A stretch of 27,132 nucleotides of DNA from Flavobacteriaceae bacterium UBA4166. Its GTDB lineage: Bacteria; Bacteroidota; Bacteroidia; Flavobacteriales; Flavobacteriaceae. A model generated the notes under the pieces. It was not told where the DNA came from and did not search any database. It saw nothing but the letters and a program-made list of their open reading frames with translations. The DNA lies in contig DFVG01000004.1 in the NCBI GenBank assembly GCA_002379985.1, forward strand, positions 1 to 27,132. Direction: 5' to 3'. Of this stretch, positions 13,705-21,984 are shown in pieces. Position numbers and translations under genes: made by a program. The stretch's first letter is position 1. The number at the start of each line of letters is the position of its first letter.

Positions 13705-15572
13705 TACAGGCTGCCTTCAAGTTTTGCCGATAATTCGAACCAGCGTTCTGTTTTGGTATCGATCGCATCAATGATCTCCTGTAGGTTTTGTGATTGGGTG
13801 TCAATCTCTTCGCCGTCCCAATTTTCGGTGGCAAATTTGTTCTGTAAGGTTTCCTTTTCAGTTTCCAACTTGGCGATCTCTTTTTCGAGTTTTTGATATT
13901 CTTTTTGTTCGGAATAGCTCAATGTCGCTTTGGGGCGATCCTTTTTCCAGTCGGTTTTTGAGCTCGAATCTTTTTCGGTGGGCGTTGGATCCTGACTATT
14001 TTCATAGGCTCTGAAATCAGAGTAATTTCCGGGAAAGTCATCGATCACTCCTTTTCCGCGGAACACAAATAAATGATCTACGATCTTATCCATAAAATAG
14101 CGGTCGTGGGAAACGACCAACAAACAACCCGGGAAGTCTAATAAAAATCGCTCCAGCACATTCAAGGTAACAATGTCAAGATCGTTAGTAGGTTCATCCA
14201 AGATCAAGAAATTCGGATTTTTGATCAAGACCGTACAGAGGTAGAGTCGTTTGCGCTCCCCACCGCTTAACTTTTCTACATAGTCGTATTGCTTCTTTCG
14301 GTCGAATAGAAAACGTTCCAAGAGTTGCGCCGCAGAGATTTGTCGCCCTTTTTTCAGCGGAATGTAATCTCCAAACTCCCGAACGACTTCAATCACTTTT
14401 TGACCGGGTTTCATGGCAATCCCTTTCTGGGTATAATATCCAAATTGCACCGTTTCACCGATCACCACCTTACCGGTGTCGGGTTGCAAACTCCCTGTAA
14501 GGATGTTTAGGAAGGTTGATTTTCCGGTACCGTTCTTCCCGATGATCCCTACGCGTTCTCCCCGTTTGAAGTTATAGTCGAAGTTCTCAAACAATTCTTT
14601 TTCCCCAAACGACTTAGAAATATTGTGAAGTTCCACGGTTTTGGTACCCAATCGCTCCATATTGAGCTCTAGCTGTACTTCGTGATCTTTTCTACGCTGG
14701 TAAGCTCTGGCTTTGATCTCTTGAAAATCATCGATACGCGATTTGCTTTTGGTAGTTCGCGCTTTAGGCTGTCGCCGAATCCAGTTCAATTCTGATTTGT
14801 ACAGTTGTTTTGCTTTGGCCGTTTCAGTGGCATCCACCTCCAGTCGGGCTTCTCGTTTTTCCAGATAATAACTGTAATTGCCTTTATAGCTGTAGAGGTT
14901 TCCTTGATCTAATTCTACGATCTCATTGCACACGCGCTCCAAAAAATACCGATCGTGGGTAACCATAAACAAGGTGAGTGCTTCTTTTGCAAACAAGGCT
15001 TCCAGCCATTCGATCATTTCAAGGTCCAGATGGTTGGTAGGTTCGTCCATGATCAGCAAGTCGGGTTGCGTTAGCAGCGCGATGGCTAGGGCCAGTCGCT
15101 TTTTTTGTCCGCCGCTGAGGTTGGCCACCTTTTGATCTAACTGATCTAATTTCAGTTGAAAGAGCACCTGTTTGTAGCGCGTTTCAAAATCCCAAGCACG
15201 ATGCGCATCCATGGCGTCAAAAGCGGCTTGGTAGGCTTCGGTGTCGTCTGGGTGTTGCAGGGCTTTTTCATAACGCGCAATGACGGAAAGCACCGGATTG
15301 TCTGATGCTAGTATGGTTTCTTCTACCGATAATTTTGGGTCTAGATTGGGTTCTTGGTCCAAAAAGGACACTCGTAAATTCTTCCGATAAATAACTTCGC
15401 CCGTATCAGGTGTGTCAGCTCCGGAGAGAATATTTAAGAGGCTGGTCTTTCCGGTACCGTTCTTGGCAACAAAACCAATTTTTTGCCCGGCATTGATTCC
15501 GAAGGAAATATCAGTGAACAAAACACGTTCTCCATAAGATTTTGAAATGTTTTCAACCGAAACGTAGTTCAT
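13704..15572 (-). CDS. uup: ABC-F family ATPase, Uup-like, ribosome-associated
   Basis: This is a 622-residue tandem ABC protein without membrane domains. The first cassette has Walker A AKNGTGKTS (36-44) and LSGGQ (152-156), with MDEPTNHLDLEMIEWLE. The linker (about 235-305) is a basic coiled coil containing NWIRRQPKARTTKSKSRI, typical of the P-site tRNA interaction motif. The second cassette has GKNGTGKST (345-353) and LSGGE (435-439). A C-terminal coiled coil (LEKEIAKLETEKETLQNKF) follows, as in Uup. ABC-F proteins bind the ribosomal E site and influence translation; the Uup type has also been tied to transposon excision and ribosome biogenesis. The start is the ATG at 15572: the frame stays open upstream to 15740, but that stretch is non-conserved, AT-rich and overlaps the divergent export gene and its promoter. 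Confidence 0.93.
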   Translation of the reverse strand: MNYVSVENISKSYGERVLFTDISFGINAGQKIGFVAKNGTGKTSLLNILSGADTPDTGEVIYRKNLRVSFLDQEPNLDPKLSVEETILASDNPVLSVIARYEKALQHPDDTEAYQAAFDAMDAHRAWDFETRYKQVLFQLKLDQLDQKVANLSGGQKKRLALAIALLTQPDLLIMDEPTNHLDLEMIEWLEALFAKEALTLFMVTHDRYFLERVCNEIVELDQGNLYSYKGNYSYYLEKREARLEVDATETAKAKQLYKSELNWIRRQPKARTTKSKSRIDDFQEIKARAYQRRKDHEVQLELNMERLGTKTVELHNISKSFGEKELFENFDYNFKRGERVGIIGKNGTGKSTFLNILTGSLQPDTGKVVIGETVQFGYYTQKGIAMKPGQKVIEVVREFGDYIPLKKGRQISAAQLLERFLFDRKKQYDYVEKLSGGERKRLYLCTVLIKNPNFLILDEPTNDLDIVTLNVLERFLLDFPGCLLVVSHDRYFMDKIVDHLFVFRGKGVIDDFPGNYSDFRAYENSQDPTPTEKDSSSKTDWKKDRPKATLSYSEQKEYQKLEKEIAKLETEKETLQNKFATENWDGEEIDTQSQNLQEIIDAIDTKTERWFELSAKLEGSL

Positions 15573-15646
15573 GGCAACTTTTTTACAAAATAAATAGAAT
15601 TTCAGGAGTTCCCGACAATTATATTTTATTATTACTTTGGTTGCTT

Positions 15647-15654
15647 TATATTTG
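15647..15654 (+). promoter_or_regulatory. Bacteroidota-type -7 element for the polysaccharide export operon
   Basis: TATATTTG is an exact TAnnTTTG match, followed by C, 24 bases before the ATG at 15679. The -33 region near 15624-15628 is T-rich without a clear TTG. It is the likely first promoter of the capsule locus and lies in the 106-base spacer divergent from the ABC-F gene. Confidence 0.58.
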
Positions 15655-15678
15655 CTCACTAACAACCGCGATCTTACT

Positions 15679-16476
15679 ATGAAGTTAGTCAATTGGTTAC
15701 TGTTCTTCTTTGCTGCCGCAAGTTTTACCTCCTGTATCACTCAAAAACAACTTACGTATCTTCAAGAAGATGACAGAGACATGACAGACACCCTGGTGAA
15801 TCTTCGAAAAATTCAGGAGCCTTATCGTTTGCAGGTCAATGATCTACTAAGCATCCGGGTAAAAGCCTTGGATGATGATCTGGTAAGCATTTTTAATCCG
15901 GTGAATAACAACAACCCCAATGCAACGGGGGAAGAACGGTTGTATTACGATGGATTCGTGGTAGATCTCCACGGAAATATTCGAATTCCCACCATTGGAG
16001 AGCTACCGGTGATCGGGCTCACGGTGGAAGAGGTGCGAGAAAAGATCGAAGAAATTTTATTAGAAGAATATTTCAAGGCTGAAGCCAATGTCTTCGTAAC
16101 CGTAAAGCTGTCTGGAATACGCTATACGATCTCTGGTGAAATTGGAAGTCCGGGTTCTCGTATCATCTATCGCGATGAACTTTCTATTATGGAGGCGATC
16201 GCCAATAGTGGCGATATACCGGTAACGGGCGACAAAACCAATGTGATCATTATCCGGCAATACCCTTTGGGGCAAAAAGTGCATCATATCGACCTTACCG
16301 ATATCAACGCCATGAATTCGCCCTACTATTACGTACAGCCCAACGATCTGATCTTGGTCAATCCGCTTCCGCAGAAAAGCTTGGGAACAGGAACGACCGG
16401 CTTAGAGACCTTCCGAACAATATTGACGGTATTAACAGCCCTAACCACCACTATCTTATTATTTATTAGATTGTAA
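15679..16476 (+). CDS. wza: Outer-membrane polysaccharide export lipoprotein (Wza/OPX family)
   Basis: This 265-residue product from ATG 15679 has a lipoprotein signal: a hydrophobic stretch at 5-14 and the lipobox SFTSC with the acylated Cys at residue 19. The Poly_export domain (about 48-140) has YRLQVNDLLSIRV and FVVDLHGNIRIPTIGEL. An SLBB domain (about 148-225) has YTISGEIGSPGSRIIY and PNDLILVNPLP. The C-terminal end is a hydrophobic helix, matching the amphipathic or transmembrane helix by which Wza-type rings cross the outer membrane. The protein would form the outer export channel for a polysaccharide. A start at 15637 would add 14 residues before the signal peptide and overlap the promoter, so it is rejected. 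It ends 2 bases before the Wzc-like gene. Confidence 0.93.
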   Translation: MKLVNWLLFFFAAASFTSCITQKQLTYLQEDDRDMTDTLVNLRKIQEPYRLQVNDLLSIRVKALDDDLVSIFNPVNNNNPNATGEERLYYDGFVVDLHGNIRIPTIGELPVIGLTVEEVREKIEEILLEEYFKAEANVFVTVKLSGIRYTISGEIGSPGSRIIYRDELSIMEAIANSGDIPVTGDKTNVIIIRQYPLGQKVHHIDLTDINAMNSPYYYVQPNDLILVNPLPQKSLGTGTTGLETFRTILTVLTALTTTILLFIRL

Positions 16477-16478
16477 TC

Positions 16479-18959
16479 ATGGAAGAAGAGTTTGAGTATC
16501 AACAACAAGGCGCGCCTATTTTTGATCTGAAAGGATTCATGCTGAAATTATTGGCGCATTGGCCGTTGTTTGTGGTCTCCTTGCTGATTGCCTTCGGAAT
16601 TGCCTATTACATTAATGTACGGAAGTTGCCTATTTATCAACTTTCCACCATGGTCTCCATCAAAGATGATCAAAACCCTTTCTTTACTACTAATACCAGC
16701 CTTACCTTTAATTGGGGAGGAACGACCGATAAGGTAAATACCGCGCTCATCACCTTGCGTTCTCGTTCTCACAATGAAGAAGTGGTGGATCGCTTACAAT
16801 ACTACATAAACTATGAGCGCGACGGAAAATACCAGCGGGTCGACGCGTATAAACAAACGCCTTTTGTGGTGGAGCTGGACACTACAAAGCCACAGATTTT
16901 AAACCAGTCTTTTACGATTAAATTCATAGACTCGACGCGATTTACCTTATCGACCACCTTTGAAAATGCAAAAGGGTATGCAACCCAATGGTACAATCCT
17001 GAAAAAGAACGCGGCAGTCAGTTTATAGAGGCGCAAACGTACGAACAGACCTACCAAATGGGGGAACCTATTTCGTTACCTTATTTGTCGATTACCATTA
17101 TGCCGGTGGCAGAACGCGCTGTCGTGCCCAATAAACCCTATTATTTTCATTTTTCAAGCTTCAATGGTTCGGTGGGGCGTTATTTAGGGATCAATGTGCA
17201 ACCCGAATCGAACGGCTCGTCTGTATTGATCTTACGTCAGAATGGAAAAAACAAAGCGCGTTTGGTCGAGTATCTCAATACCTCGGTGGCGGTATTGAGT
17301 GAAAATATGTTGGAACGGAAGAACCTATTCGCAACCAAGACCATTCGATTTATTGATAGTAGCCTGCAAGAAAAGTCGCAAGAACTTACCGCCGTTGAGA
17401 ATGAACTGAACGACTACAAGAACCAAAATGCGATCTTCGACCTCCAGTCGGAAGGGGCAGAGATTAGCAACCGACTCACAAGTTTGGACCTTCAAAAAGA
17501 ATCGGTCTTGCGCGAATTGAACTATTACAACACCCTTCAAGACTACTTGGTCAGCAGATCTGATTACCGTAACATTCCCGCGCCTTCAGTGGCGGGAATT
17601 TCCGAAGGAAGCATTGGTGGTAGCGTCGCACGCATCATTACGCTGGCAGAACAACGCAGCAAATTACAATATTCCTATAAAGAAGGAGCCCCGGTCTTTG
17701 ACGATATCGACCGGCAGATTGATGCCGTAAAAGCCGTTTTGCTTGAAAATATTCGTTCTTCCAAAGGCTTGATCAATCAACAATTAGAGGCGATCAATAG
17801 CAACATTGGCAACCTCGAAGCTCAGATTAGAAAATTGCCTGCAGAACAGCAGGAATTGCTTAAAATTGAACGCCGACTCAATTTGAGTCAGGGTACCTAT
17901 AATCTCTTCCTTAGCAAACGCAGCGAGGCCGGATTGGTAAAAGCCGCTAACGTAAGTGATGTCATGATCATCGATCCCGCCAAAGACACCGGCGGCGGAC
18001 AGGTGGGGCCAAACACACAGCTCAACTACATTATGGCGTTGCTGTTTGGATTGCTCATCCCGTTCTTATTGGTGTTTTTAAAAGCCTTTTTTGACAATCG
18101 CGTCAAGAATCTAAAAGATGTGGAGCGCCTGTCCAAAATTCCAATTTTAGGTGCCATAGGGAAGGTGAAAATGGACAATAACTTGGCGGTGATCCAAAAG
18201 CCGAAATCGGCCGTAGCCGAATCCTTCCGAGCCATTCGTTCCAGTTTGCAATTCTTCTACAACGAAAAAGGCATCATTGGTGCCAAGACCTTGCTGATCA
18301 CCTCGTCCATCAGTGGAGAAGGGAAGACGTTTACCTCCATTAATATCGCTTCGGTCTTTGCCCTCAGCGAAAAGAAAACGGTACTCGTAGGGCTGGATCT
18401 TCGGAAGCCTAAGATCTTCGGGGATTTTGATATCAACAATCAAATTGGTGTAGTAAATTATTTGATCAACGATGCCACCTTGCCGGATATTATTCAGAAA
18501 ACACAAGTACCACACCTTGATGTGATTACGTCCGGGCCAATTCCTCCCAATCCTTCCGAATTACTCATGAGCGAACGCATGGAACAGTTGGTTTCTGAAC
18601 TGAAAGGACAGTACGATTACATCGTGCTTGACTCTCCTCCGGTGGGATTGGTAGCCGATTCCCTAGTGTTAACGCGCTTTGCCGATGCAACCATTTACAT
18701 GGTGCGCCAGAATTACACCAAGAAGGGAATGTTCGCTTTGATCAACGAGAAGTACAAACGTGGGGAAGTAAAACACATCAGCTTTGTGCTTAACTTCTAC
18801 CAAGAAAAAGCCAAATATGGCTATGGCTATGGCTACGGTTACGGCTACGGCTATGGTGGTTATGGCTACGGTTACGGTGGGTACGGACAAGGATATCATG
18901 AAGACGAGCGCAAACCAACACTCTGGATGCGTATCAAGCGATTCTTCCAGCGGAAATAA
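16479..18959 (+). CDS. wzc: Polysaccharide co-polymerase fused to BY-kinase (Wzc-like)
   Basis: This 826-residue inner-membrane protein has a Wzz-type chain-length domain between two membrane helices: about 28-48 (FVVSLLIAFGIAYYINV) and about 508-531 (NYIMALLFGLLIPFLLVFL). The periplasmic part contains coiled coils (ENELNDYKNQNAIFDLQSEG). A C-terminal bacterial tyrosine kinase follows, with Walker A ISGEGKT (about 611-617), Walker A' VLVGLDLRKPKIFGDF and Walker B YIVLDSPPVGLVAD. The extreme C-terminus is a Gly-Tyr tract with twelve tyrosines, the expected autophosphorylation cluster, then a basic end. Cycles of tyrosine phosphorylation control polymer length and export with Wza. It lies 2 bases after the wza-like gene and 14 bases before the sugar transferase. 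Confidence 0.94.
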   Translation: MEEEFEYQQQGAPIFDLKGFMLKLLAHWPLFVVSLLIAFGIAYYINVRKLPIYQLSTMVSIKDDQNPFFTTNTSLTFNWGGTTDKVNTALITLRSRSHNEEVVDRLQYYINYERDGKYQRVDAYKQTPFVVELDTTKPQILNQSFTIKFIDSTRFTLSTTFENAKGYATQWYNPEKERGSQFIEAQTYEQTYQMGEPISLPYLSITIMPVAERAVVPNKPYYFHFSSFNGSVGRYLGINVQPESNGSSVLILRQNGKNKARLVEYLNTSVAVLSENMLERKNLFATKTIRFIDSSLQEKSQELTAVENELNDYKNQNAIFDLQSEGAEISNRLTSLDLQKESVLRELNYYNTLQDYLVSRSDYRNIPAPSVAGISEGSIGGSVARIITLAEQRSKLQYSYKEGAPVFDDIDRQIDAVKAVLLENIRSSKGLINQQLEAINSNIGNLEAQIRKLPAEQQELLKIERRLNLSQGTYNLFLSKRSEAGLVKAANVSDVMIIDPAKDTGGGQVGPNTQLNYIMALLFGLLIPFLLVFLKAFFDNRVKNLKDVERLSKIPILGAIGKVKMDNNLAVIQKPKSAVAESFRAIRSSLQFFYNEKGIIGAKTLLITSSISGEGKTFTSINIASVFALSEKKTVLVGLDLRKPKIFGDFDINNQIGVVNYLINDATLPDIIQKTQVPHLDVITSGPIPPNPSELLMSERMEQLVSELKGQYDYIVLDSPPVGLVADSLVLTRFADATIYMVRQNYTKKGMFALINEKYKRGEVKHISFVLNFYQEKAKYGYGYGYGYGYGYGGYGYGYGGYGQGYHEDERKPTLWMRIKRFFQRK
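18816..18896 (+). repeat. Gly-Tyr coding repeat at the Wzc C-terminus
   Basis: A run of TAT/TAC alternating with GGC/GGT codons encodes twelve Tyr residues separated by one or two Gly (residues about 780-806). The DNA is an imperfect six-base tandem repeat with mixed synonymous codons. It could expand or shrink by slippage in steps of two residues without shifting the frame. Confidence 0.93.
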
Positions 18960-18973
18960 TACCAGATCATTAC

Positions 18974-19570
18974 ATGCTGTCTCCCAAACAACAACGCATA
19001 AAACGAAGCTTCGATGTGGTGCTCGCGCTGTTGCTCTTGCCTTTTTTTGTAGTCCCCATAGGGTTGTTGACGCTGATGGCTACCCTAAGTACGAGACAGT
19101 GGGGCGGATTTTCCCAAGTTCGCGTTGGCCAACATGGTAAGCTGTTTCGTTTGTATAAGATCAGGTCCCTAAAGGGTAGCGATCATATAGACCCTATCGC
19201 GATAAAAAATAGCGAAACCCGTTTCGGGCGTTGGCTTCGGAAGACCAAACTCGACGAGCTCCCACAACTGTTCAACATTCTAAAAGGTGATATGAGCTGG
19301 GTGGGGCCGCGTCCAGATCTCCCGGGCTATGCCGATGCCTTGACCGGGAACGACCGAGCGTTACTTCAGCTAAAACCCGGACTTACCGGTCCGGCGACGG
19401 TAAAATACAAAGATGAAGAAACGTTACTCTTACAACAACCTAATCCACAGCAGTACAACGATACCGTGATTTGGCCCGACAAGGTAAAGATCAATCTCGC
19501 ATACGGTAAAACCTGGTCACTCCAAAAAGACCTGTATTGGCTCTGGCACTCTTTGCAACCTAACCGCTAG
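18974..19570 (+). CDS. Initiating sugar-phosphate transferase (polyprenyl-phosphate, WcaJ/PglC type)
   Basis: This 198-residue protein is a small phosphoglycosyltransferase of the PGT superfamily. It has one N-terminal membrane helix (about 13-37, DVVLALLLLPFFVVPIGLL) and the catalytic domain, with QVRVGQHGKLFRLYKIRSL, then TRFGRWLRKTKLDELPQLFN, and ILKGDMSWVGPRPDLPGYAD. The helix is likely a re-entrant membrane hairpin as in PglC. It transfers a sugar 1-phosphate from UDP-sugar to undecaprenyl phosphate, the first committed step of the glycan repeat unit. The usual Asp-Glu dyad is represented by the DE in KLDELPQ. It lacks the extra N-terminal helices of WbaP/WcaJ. Substrate cannot be read from sequence, but UDP-HexNAc or its oxidised form are candidates given the next genes. 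Confidence 0.92.
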   Translation: MLSPKQQRIKRSFDVVLALLLLPFFVVPIGLLTLMATLSTRQWGGFSQVRVGQHGKLFRLYKIRSLKGSDHIDPIAIKNSETRFGRWLRKTKLDELPQLFNILKGDMSWVGPRPDLPGYADALTGNDRALLQLKPGLTGPATVKYKDEETLLLQQPNPQQYNDTVIWPDKVKINLAYGKTWSLQKDLYWLWHSLQPNR

Positions 19571-19620
19571 GAAACATAAAACTAATACAAAGGAAACCTG
19601 CTAGTTTCTTGGAAGCTATG

Positions 19621-19628
19621 TATCTTTG
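19621..19628 (+). promoter_or_regulatory. Bacteroidota-type promoter for the tviB-tviC pair
   Basis: TATCTTTG, followed by CA, is an exact TAnnTTTG -7 element 27 bases before the ATG at 19656. A CTTGG about 12 bases upstream is too close for an ideal -33. The position in the 85-base gap after the sugar transferase gene supports an internal promoter in the locus. Confidence 0.6.
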
Positions 19629-19655
19629 CAGTCTGTTAGAACGAGTTTCTTGATT

Positions 19656-20939
19656 ATGAAAGAACAACCTACTATTGCCATTATCGGGTTAGGGTATGTC
19701 GGACTCCCACTTGCGGTCGCTTTCGCGGAAAAATACCCCGTCATTGGGTTCGATATTAACTCGCAACGCGTGGCCGAATTACAACAAGGAAACGACCGAA
19801 CGCTAGAGGTTTCTTCGGAAGCCCTTACCGCTGTCCTTGAAGACAACAATAACGGACTCACCATTACCGAGAAGGCTTCAGAACTGGCTGAAGCAACGGT
19901 TTTTATCGTGACCGTGCCAACCCCAACCAACAAGTACAACCAGCCGGTGCTTACACCACTTCAGAAAGCCAGTGAAACCGTGGGCTCGGTATTGAAAAAA
20001 GGCGATGTGGTGGTCTATGAAAGTACCGTCTATCCGGGCGTTACTGAAGATATTTGTATTCCGATCCTCGAAGAACATTCGGGCTTAACCTTTAATTCCG
20101 ACTTCTACGCGGGCTATTCCCCAGAACGTATCAATCCCGGAGATAAACAACATACGGTTACAAAAATTTTAAAGGTCACTTCCGGCTCAACACCCGAAGC
20201 TGCCGAATATATTGATAACTTATACGCTTCGGTGATTACGGCCGGAACACACCTCGCACCCTCAATCAAAGTGGCGGAAGCCGCCAAAGTGATCGAAAAT
20301 TCGCAACGGGATATCAATATCGCTTTCGTTAATGAATTGTCGAAGATCTTCCGCTTGTTGGATATTGATACCCAAGCCGTCTTAGAAGCCGCCGGAACCA
20401 AATGGAACTTCCTAAAATTTACCCCGGGCTTGGTAGGCGGACACTGTATTGGCGTGGATCCCTACTATCTGGCGCAAAAAGCACAGGAAGAAGGCTACAA
20501 TCCTGAGATTATTTTGGCAGGACGCCGAATGAACGACGGGATGGGAAATTATGTGGCGCAAGAGATCCTGAAATTGTTGATTCAGAAAGATGCGAAAGTG
20601 AAACACGGGAATGTGCTGGTCTTAGGAATTACCTTCAAAGAAAACTGCCCAGACATCCGAAACAGCAAGGTGATCGATGTTATTTCAGAACTACAAAAAT
20701 TCAATCTCAACGTAGATGTGTACGATCCTTGGGCTTCCGAAGCAGAAGTACAACACGAGTTTGGCATTCCTTTACATACCAACAAAGAACAGCTGCAGCA
20801 AGAATACGATGCTGTGGTATTGGCCGTAGCACATAGTGCGTTTACCGATTTTAATATTGATGCGTATCGCGCCGAAAAAAGTGTGGTATTCGACGTAAAG
20901 GCGTTCTTGCCCAAAGATAAAATAGACGGAAGATTATAA
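19656..20939 (+). CDS. tviB: UDP-N-acetylhexosamine 6-dehydrogenase, TviB/WbpA-like
   Basis: This 427-residue enzyme has the NAD motif IIGLGYVGLPLA (about 9-20). FDINSQRV carries the adenosine-ribose Asp, VTVPTPTN is conserved, and the catalytic Cys264 lies in VGGHCIGVDPYYL. TFKENCPDIRNSKV is the C-terminal UDP-binding segment. TviB-type enzymes oxidise C6 of UDP-GlcNAc or UDP-GalNAc with two NAD+ to give the UDP-HexNAc uronic acid. The residues after the dinucleotide motif (AFAEKYPVIGFDIN, GNDRTLEV) resemble TviB of the Vi antigen locus more than UDP-glucose dehydrogenases. The next gene is a TviC-like 4-epimerase starting 1 base after this stop. The ATG at 19656 is preferred over an upstream TTG at 19626 because that TTG sits inside the promoter element. 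Confidence 0.93.
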   Translation: MKEQPTIAIIGLGYVGLPLAVAFAEKYPVIGFDINSQRVAELQQGNDRTLEVSSEALTAVLEDNNNGLTITEKASELAEATVFIVTVPTPTNKYNQPVLTPLQKASETVGSVLKKGDVVVYESTVYPGVTEDICIPILEEHSGLTFNSDFYAGYSPERINPGDKQHTVTKILKVTSGSTPEAAEYIDNLYASVITAGTHLAPSIKVAEAAKVIENSQRDINIAFVNELSKIFRLLDIDTQAVLEAAGTKWNFLKFTPGLVGGHCIGVDPYYLAQKAQEEGYNPEIILAGRRMNDGMGNYVAQEILKLLIQKDAKVKHGNVLVLGITFKENCPDIRNSKVIDVISELQKFNLNVDVYDPWASEAEVQHEFGIPLHTNKEQLQQEYDAVVLAVAHSAFTDFNIDAYRAEKSVVFDVKAFLPKDKIDGRL

Positions 20940-20940
20940 T

Positions 20941-21915
20941 ATGTTTGCAACCCCTTATCACACCAACGACCTTTCACAATATAGCTTTCTGGTTACCGGA
21001 GGTGCCGGTTTTATCGGCTCTAATTTGGTCGCTTATTTACTGAAATACAACCCCAAAAAAGTGCGCGTGCTCGATAACCTCGCGACTGGCTTTAAAAAAA
21101 ATCTGGAAGCGTTTCAAGACCATGCCGCCTTTGAATTCATGGAAGGCGATATTCGCGACCTCGCCACCTGCAAAAAAGCCATGGAAGGCATCGATTACGT
21201 TTCTCATCAAGCGGCTTTAGGGAGTGTTCCGCGTTCTATCAACGACCCCATCACCTCTAACGAAGTAAATGTTTCCGGGTTTCTGAACATGCTCGTCGCA
21301 CAACAAGAAAGCGACACGGTGAAACGCTTGGTCTATGCGGCCTCTAGTTCTACCTACGGTGATAGCACTGCGCTTCCGAAGCAAGAACCCAACATAGGCA
21401 ACCCCATTTCTCCTTATGCGGTCACCAAACTGGTAAACGAGATCTATGCGGATGTGTTCCACAGAACCTATGGTACGCCTACCATCGGACTCCGTTACTT
21501 CAACGTGTTCGGGCCTCATCAGAGTCCGACAGGCGCTTACGCCGCCGTCATTCCGCTCTTCATGCAAGCCTTGAAAGACGAAAAAGCACCAACCATCAAC
21601 GGTGATGGCGAACAAACACGCGATTTTACCTACGTAGAGAACGCTGTGCAAGCCAACGTGAAAGCCTTTTTTGCCGAAGAAAAGGCCGTGAACGAAGTAT
21701 ATAATGTGGCCTATGGCGAACGCATCAGCCTGAATGAACTTTGGAATTCCCTTAAAGACCTTTCTGCTTCGAAAGTGGAAGCCGTGTATGGGCCGCCGCG
21801 AAAAGGCGATGTACGCGATTCCCTAGCCGATATCAGTAAAGCAAAACGTTTGCTGGGCTACGATCCGCAATTCTCTGTACAAGAGGGCTTGGCCATTACG
21901 TGGAAGCATTTTTAA
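20941..21915 (+). CDS. tviC: UDP-HexNAc(A) 4-epimerase, TviC/WbpP-like
   Basis: This 324-residue extended SDR enzyme has the Rossmann motif GGAGFIG at 20-26, DNLATGFKKNLEAF, the catalytic Ser in YAASSSTYGDS and the Tyr159-Lys163 pair in YAVTK. HQAALGSVPRSINDP and RYFNVFGPHQSPTGAYAAVI are signatures of the WbpP/TviC group that acts on N-acetylated UDP-hexoses and their uronic acids. The N-terminal extension of about 15 residues before the first strand is also usual in this group. With the adjacent dehydrogenase it should produce UDP-N-acetylgalactosaminuronate (or the gluco epimer), the sugar of Vi-type polymers. The start lies 1 base after the previous stop, so the two enzymes are co-translated. 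Confidence 0.93.
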   Translation: MFATPYHTNDLSQYSFLVTGGAGFIGSNLVAYLLKYNPKKVRVLDNLATGFKKNLEAFQDHAAFEFMEGDIRDLATCKKAMEGIDYVSHQAALGSVPRSINDPITSNEVNVSGFLNMLVAQQESDTVKRLVYAASSSTYGDSTALPKQEPNIGNPISPYAVTKLVNEIYADVFHRTYGTPTIGLRYFNVFGPHQSPTGAYAAVIPLFMQALKDEKAPTINGDGEQTRDFTYVENAVQANVKAFFAEEKAVNEVYNVAYGERISLNELWNSLKDLSASKVEAVYGPPRKGDVRDSLADISKAKRLLGYDPQFSVQEGLAITWKHF

Positions 21916-21953
21916 AGAATAGGCATCGCATGGGCAACTTTCAAAGGATTTAG

Positions 21954-21961
21954 TATCTTAG
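21954..21961 (+). promoter_or_regulatory. Near-consensus -7 element before the ABC exporter genes
   Basis: TATCTTAG differs from TAnnTTTG at one position. It lies in the 69-base gap after the epimerase gene, 23 bases before the TTG start at 21985, suggesting a separate promoter for export and modification genes. The -33 region shows only TTTC. Confidence 0.35.
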
Positions 21962-21984
21962 CCCTCAACCAAAACCTACACCTC

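Noticed and set aside
15573..15740. Longer start for the ABC-F gene at 15740.
   Set aside because: The extra 56 codons are AT-rich, non-conserved and overlap the divergent promoter and signal peptide of the export lipoprotein. ATG at 15572 begins exactly at the conserved ABC-F N-terminus.
18816..18896. Six-base tandem repeat considered as a CRISPR or non-coding satellite.
   Set aside because: It is in frame in the Wzc gene and encodes Gly-Tyr; there are no spacers and no cas genes.
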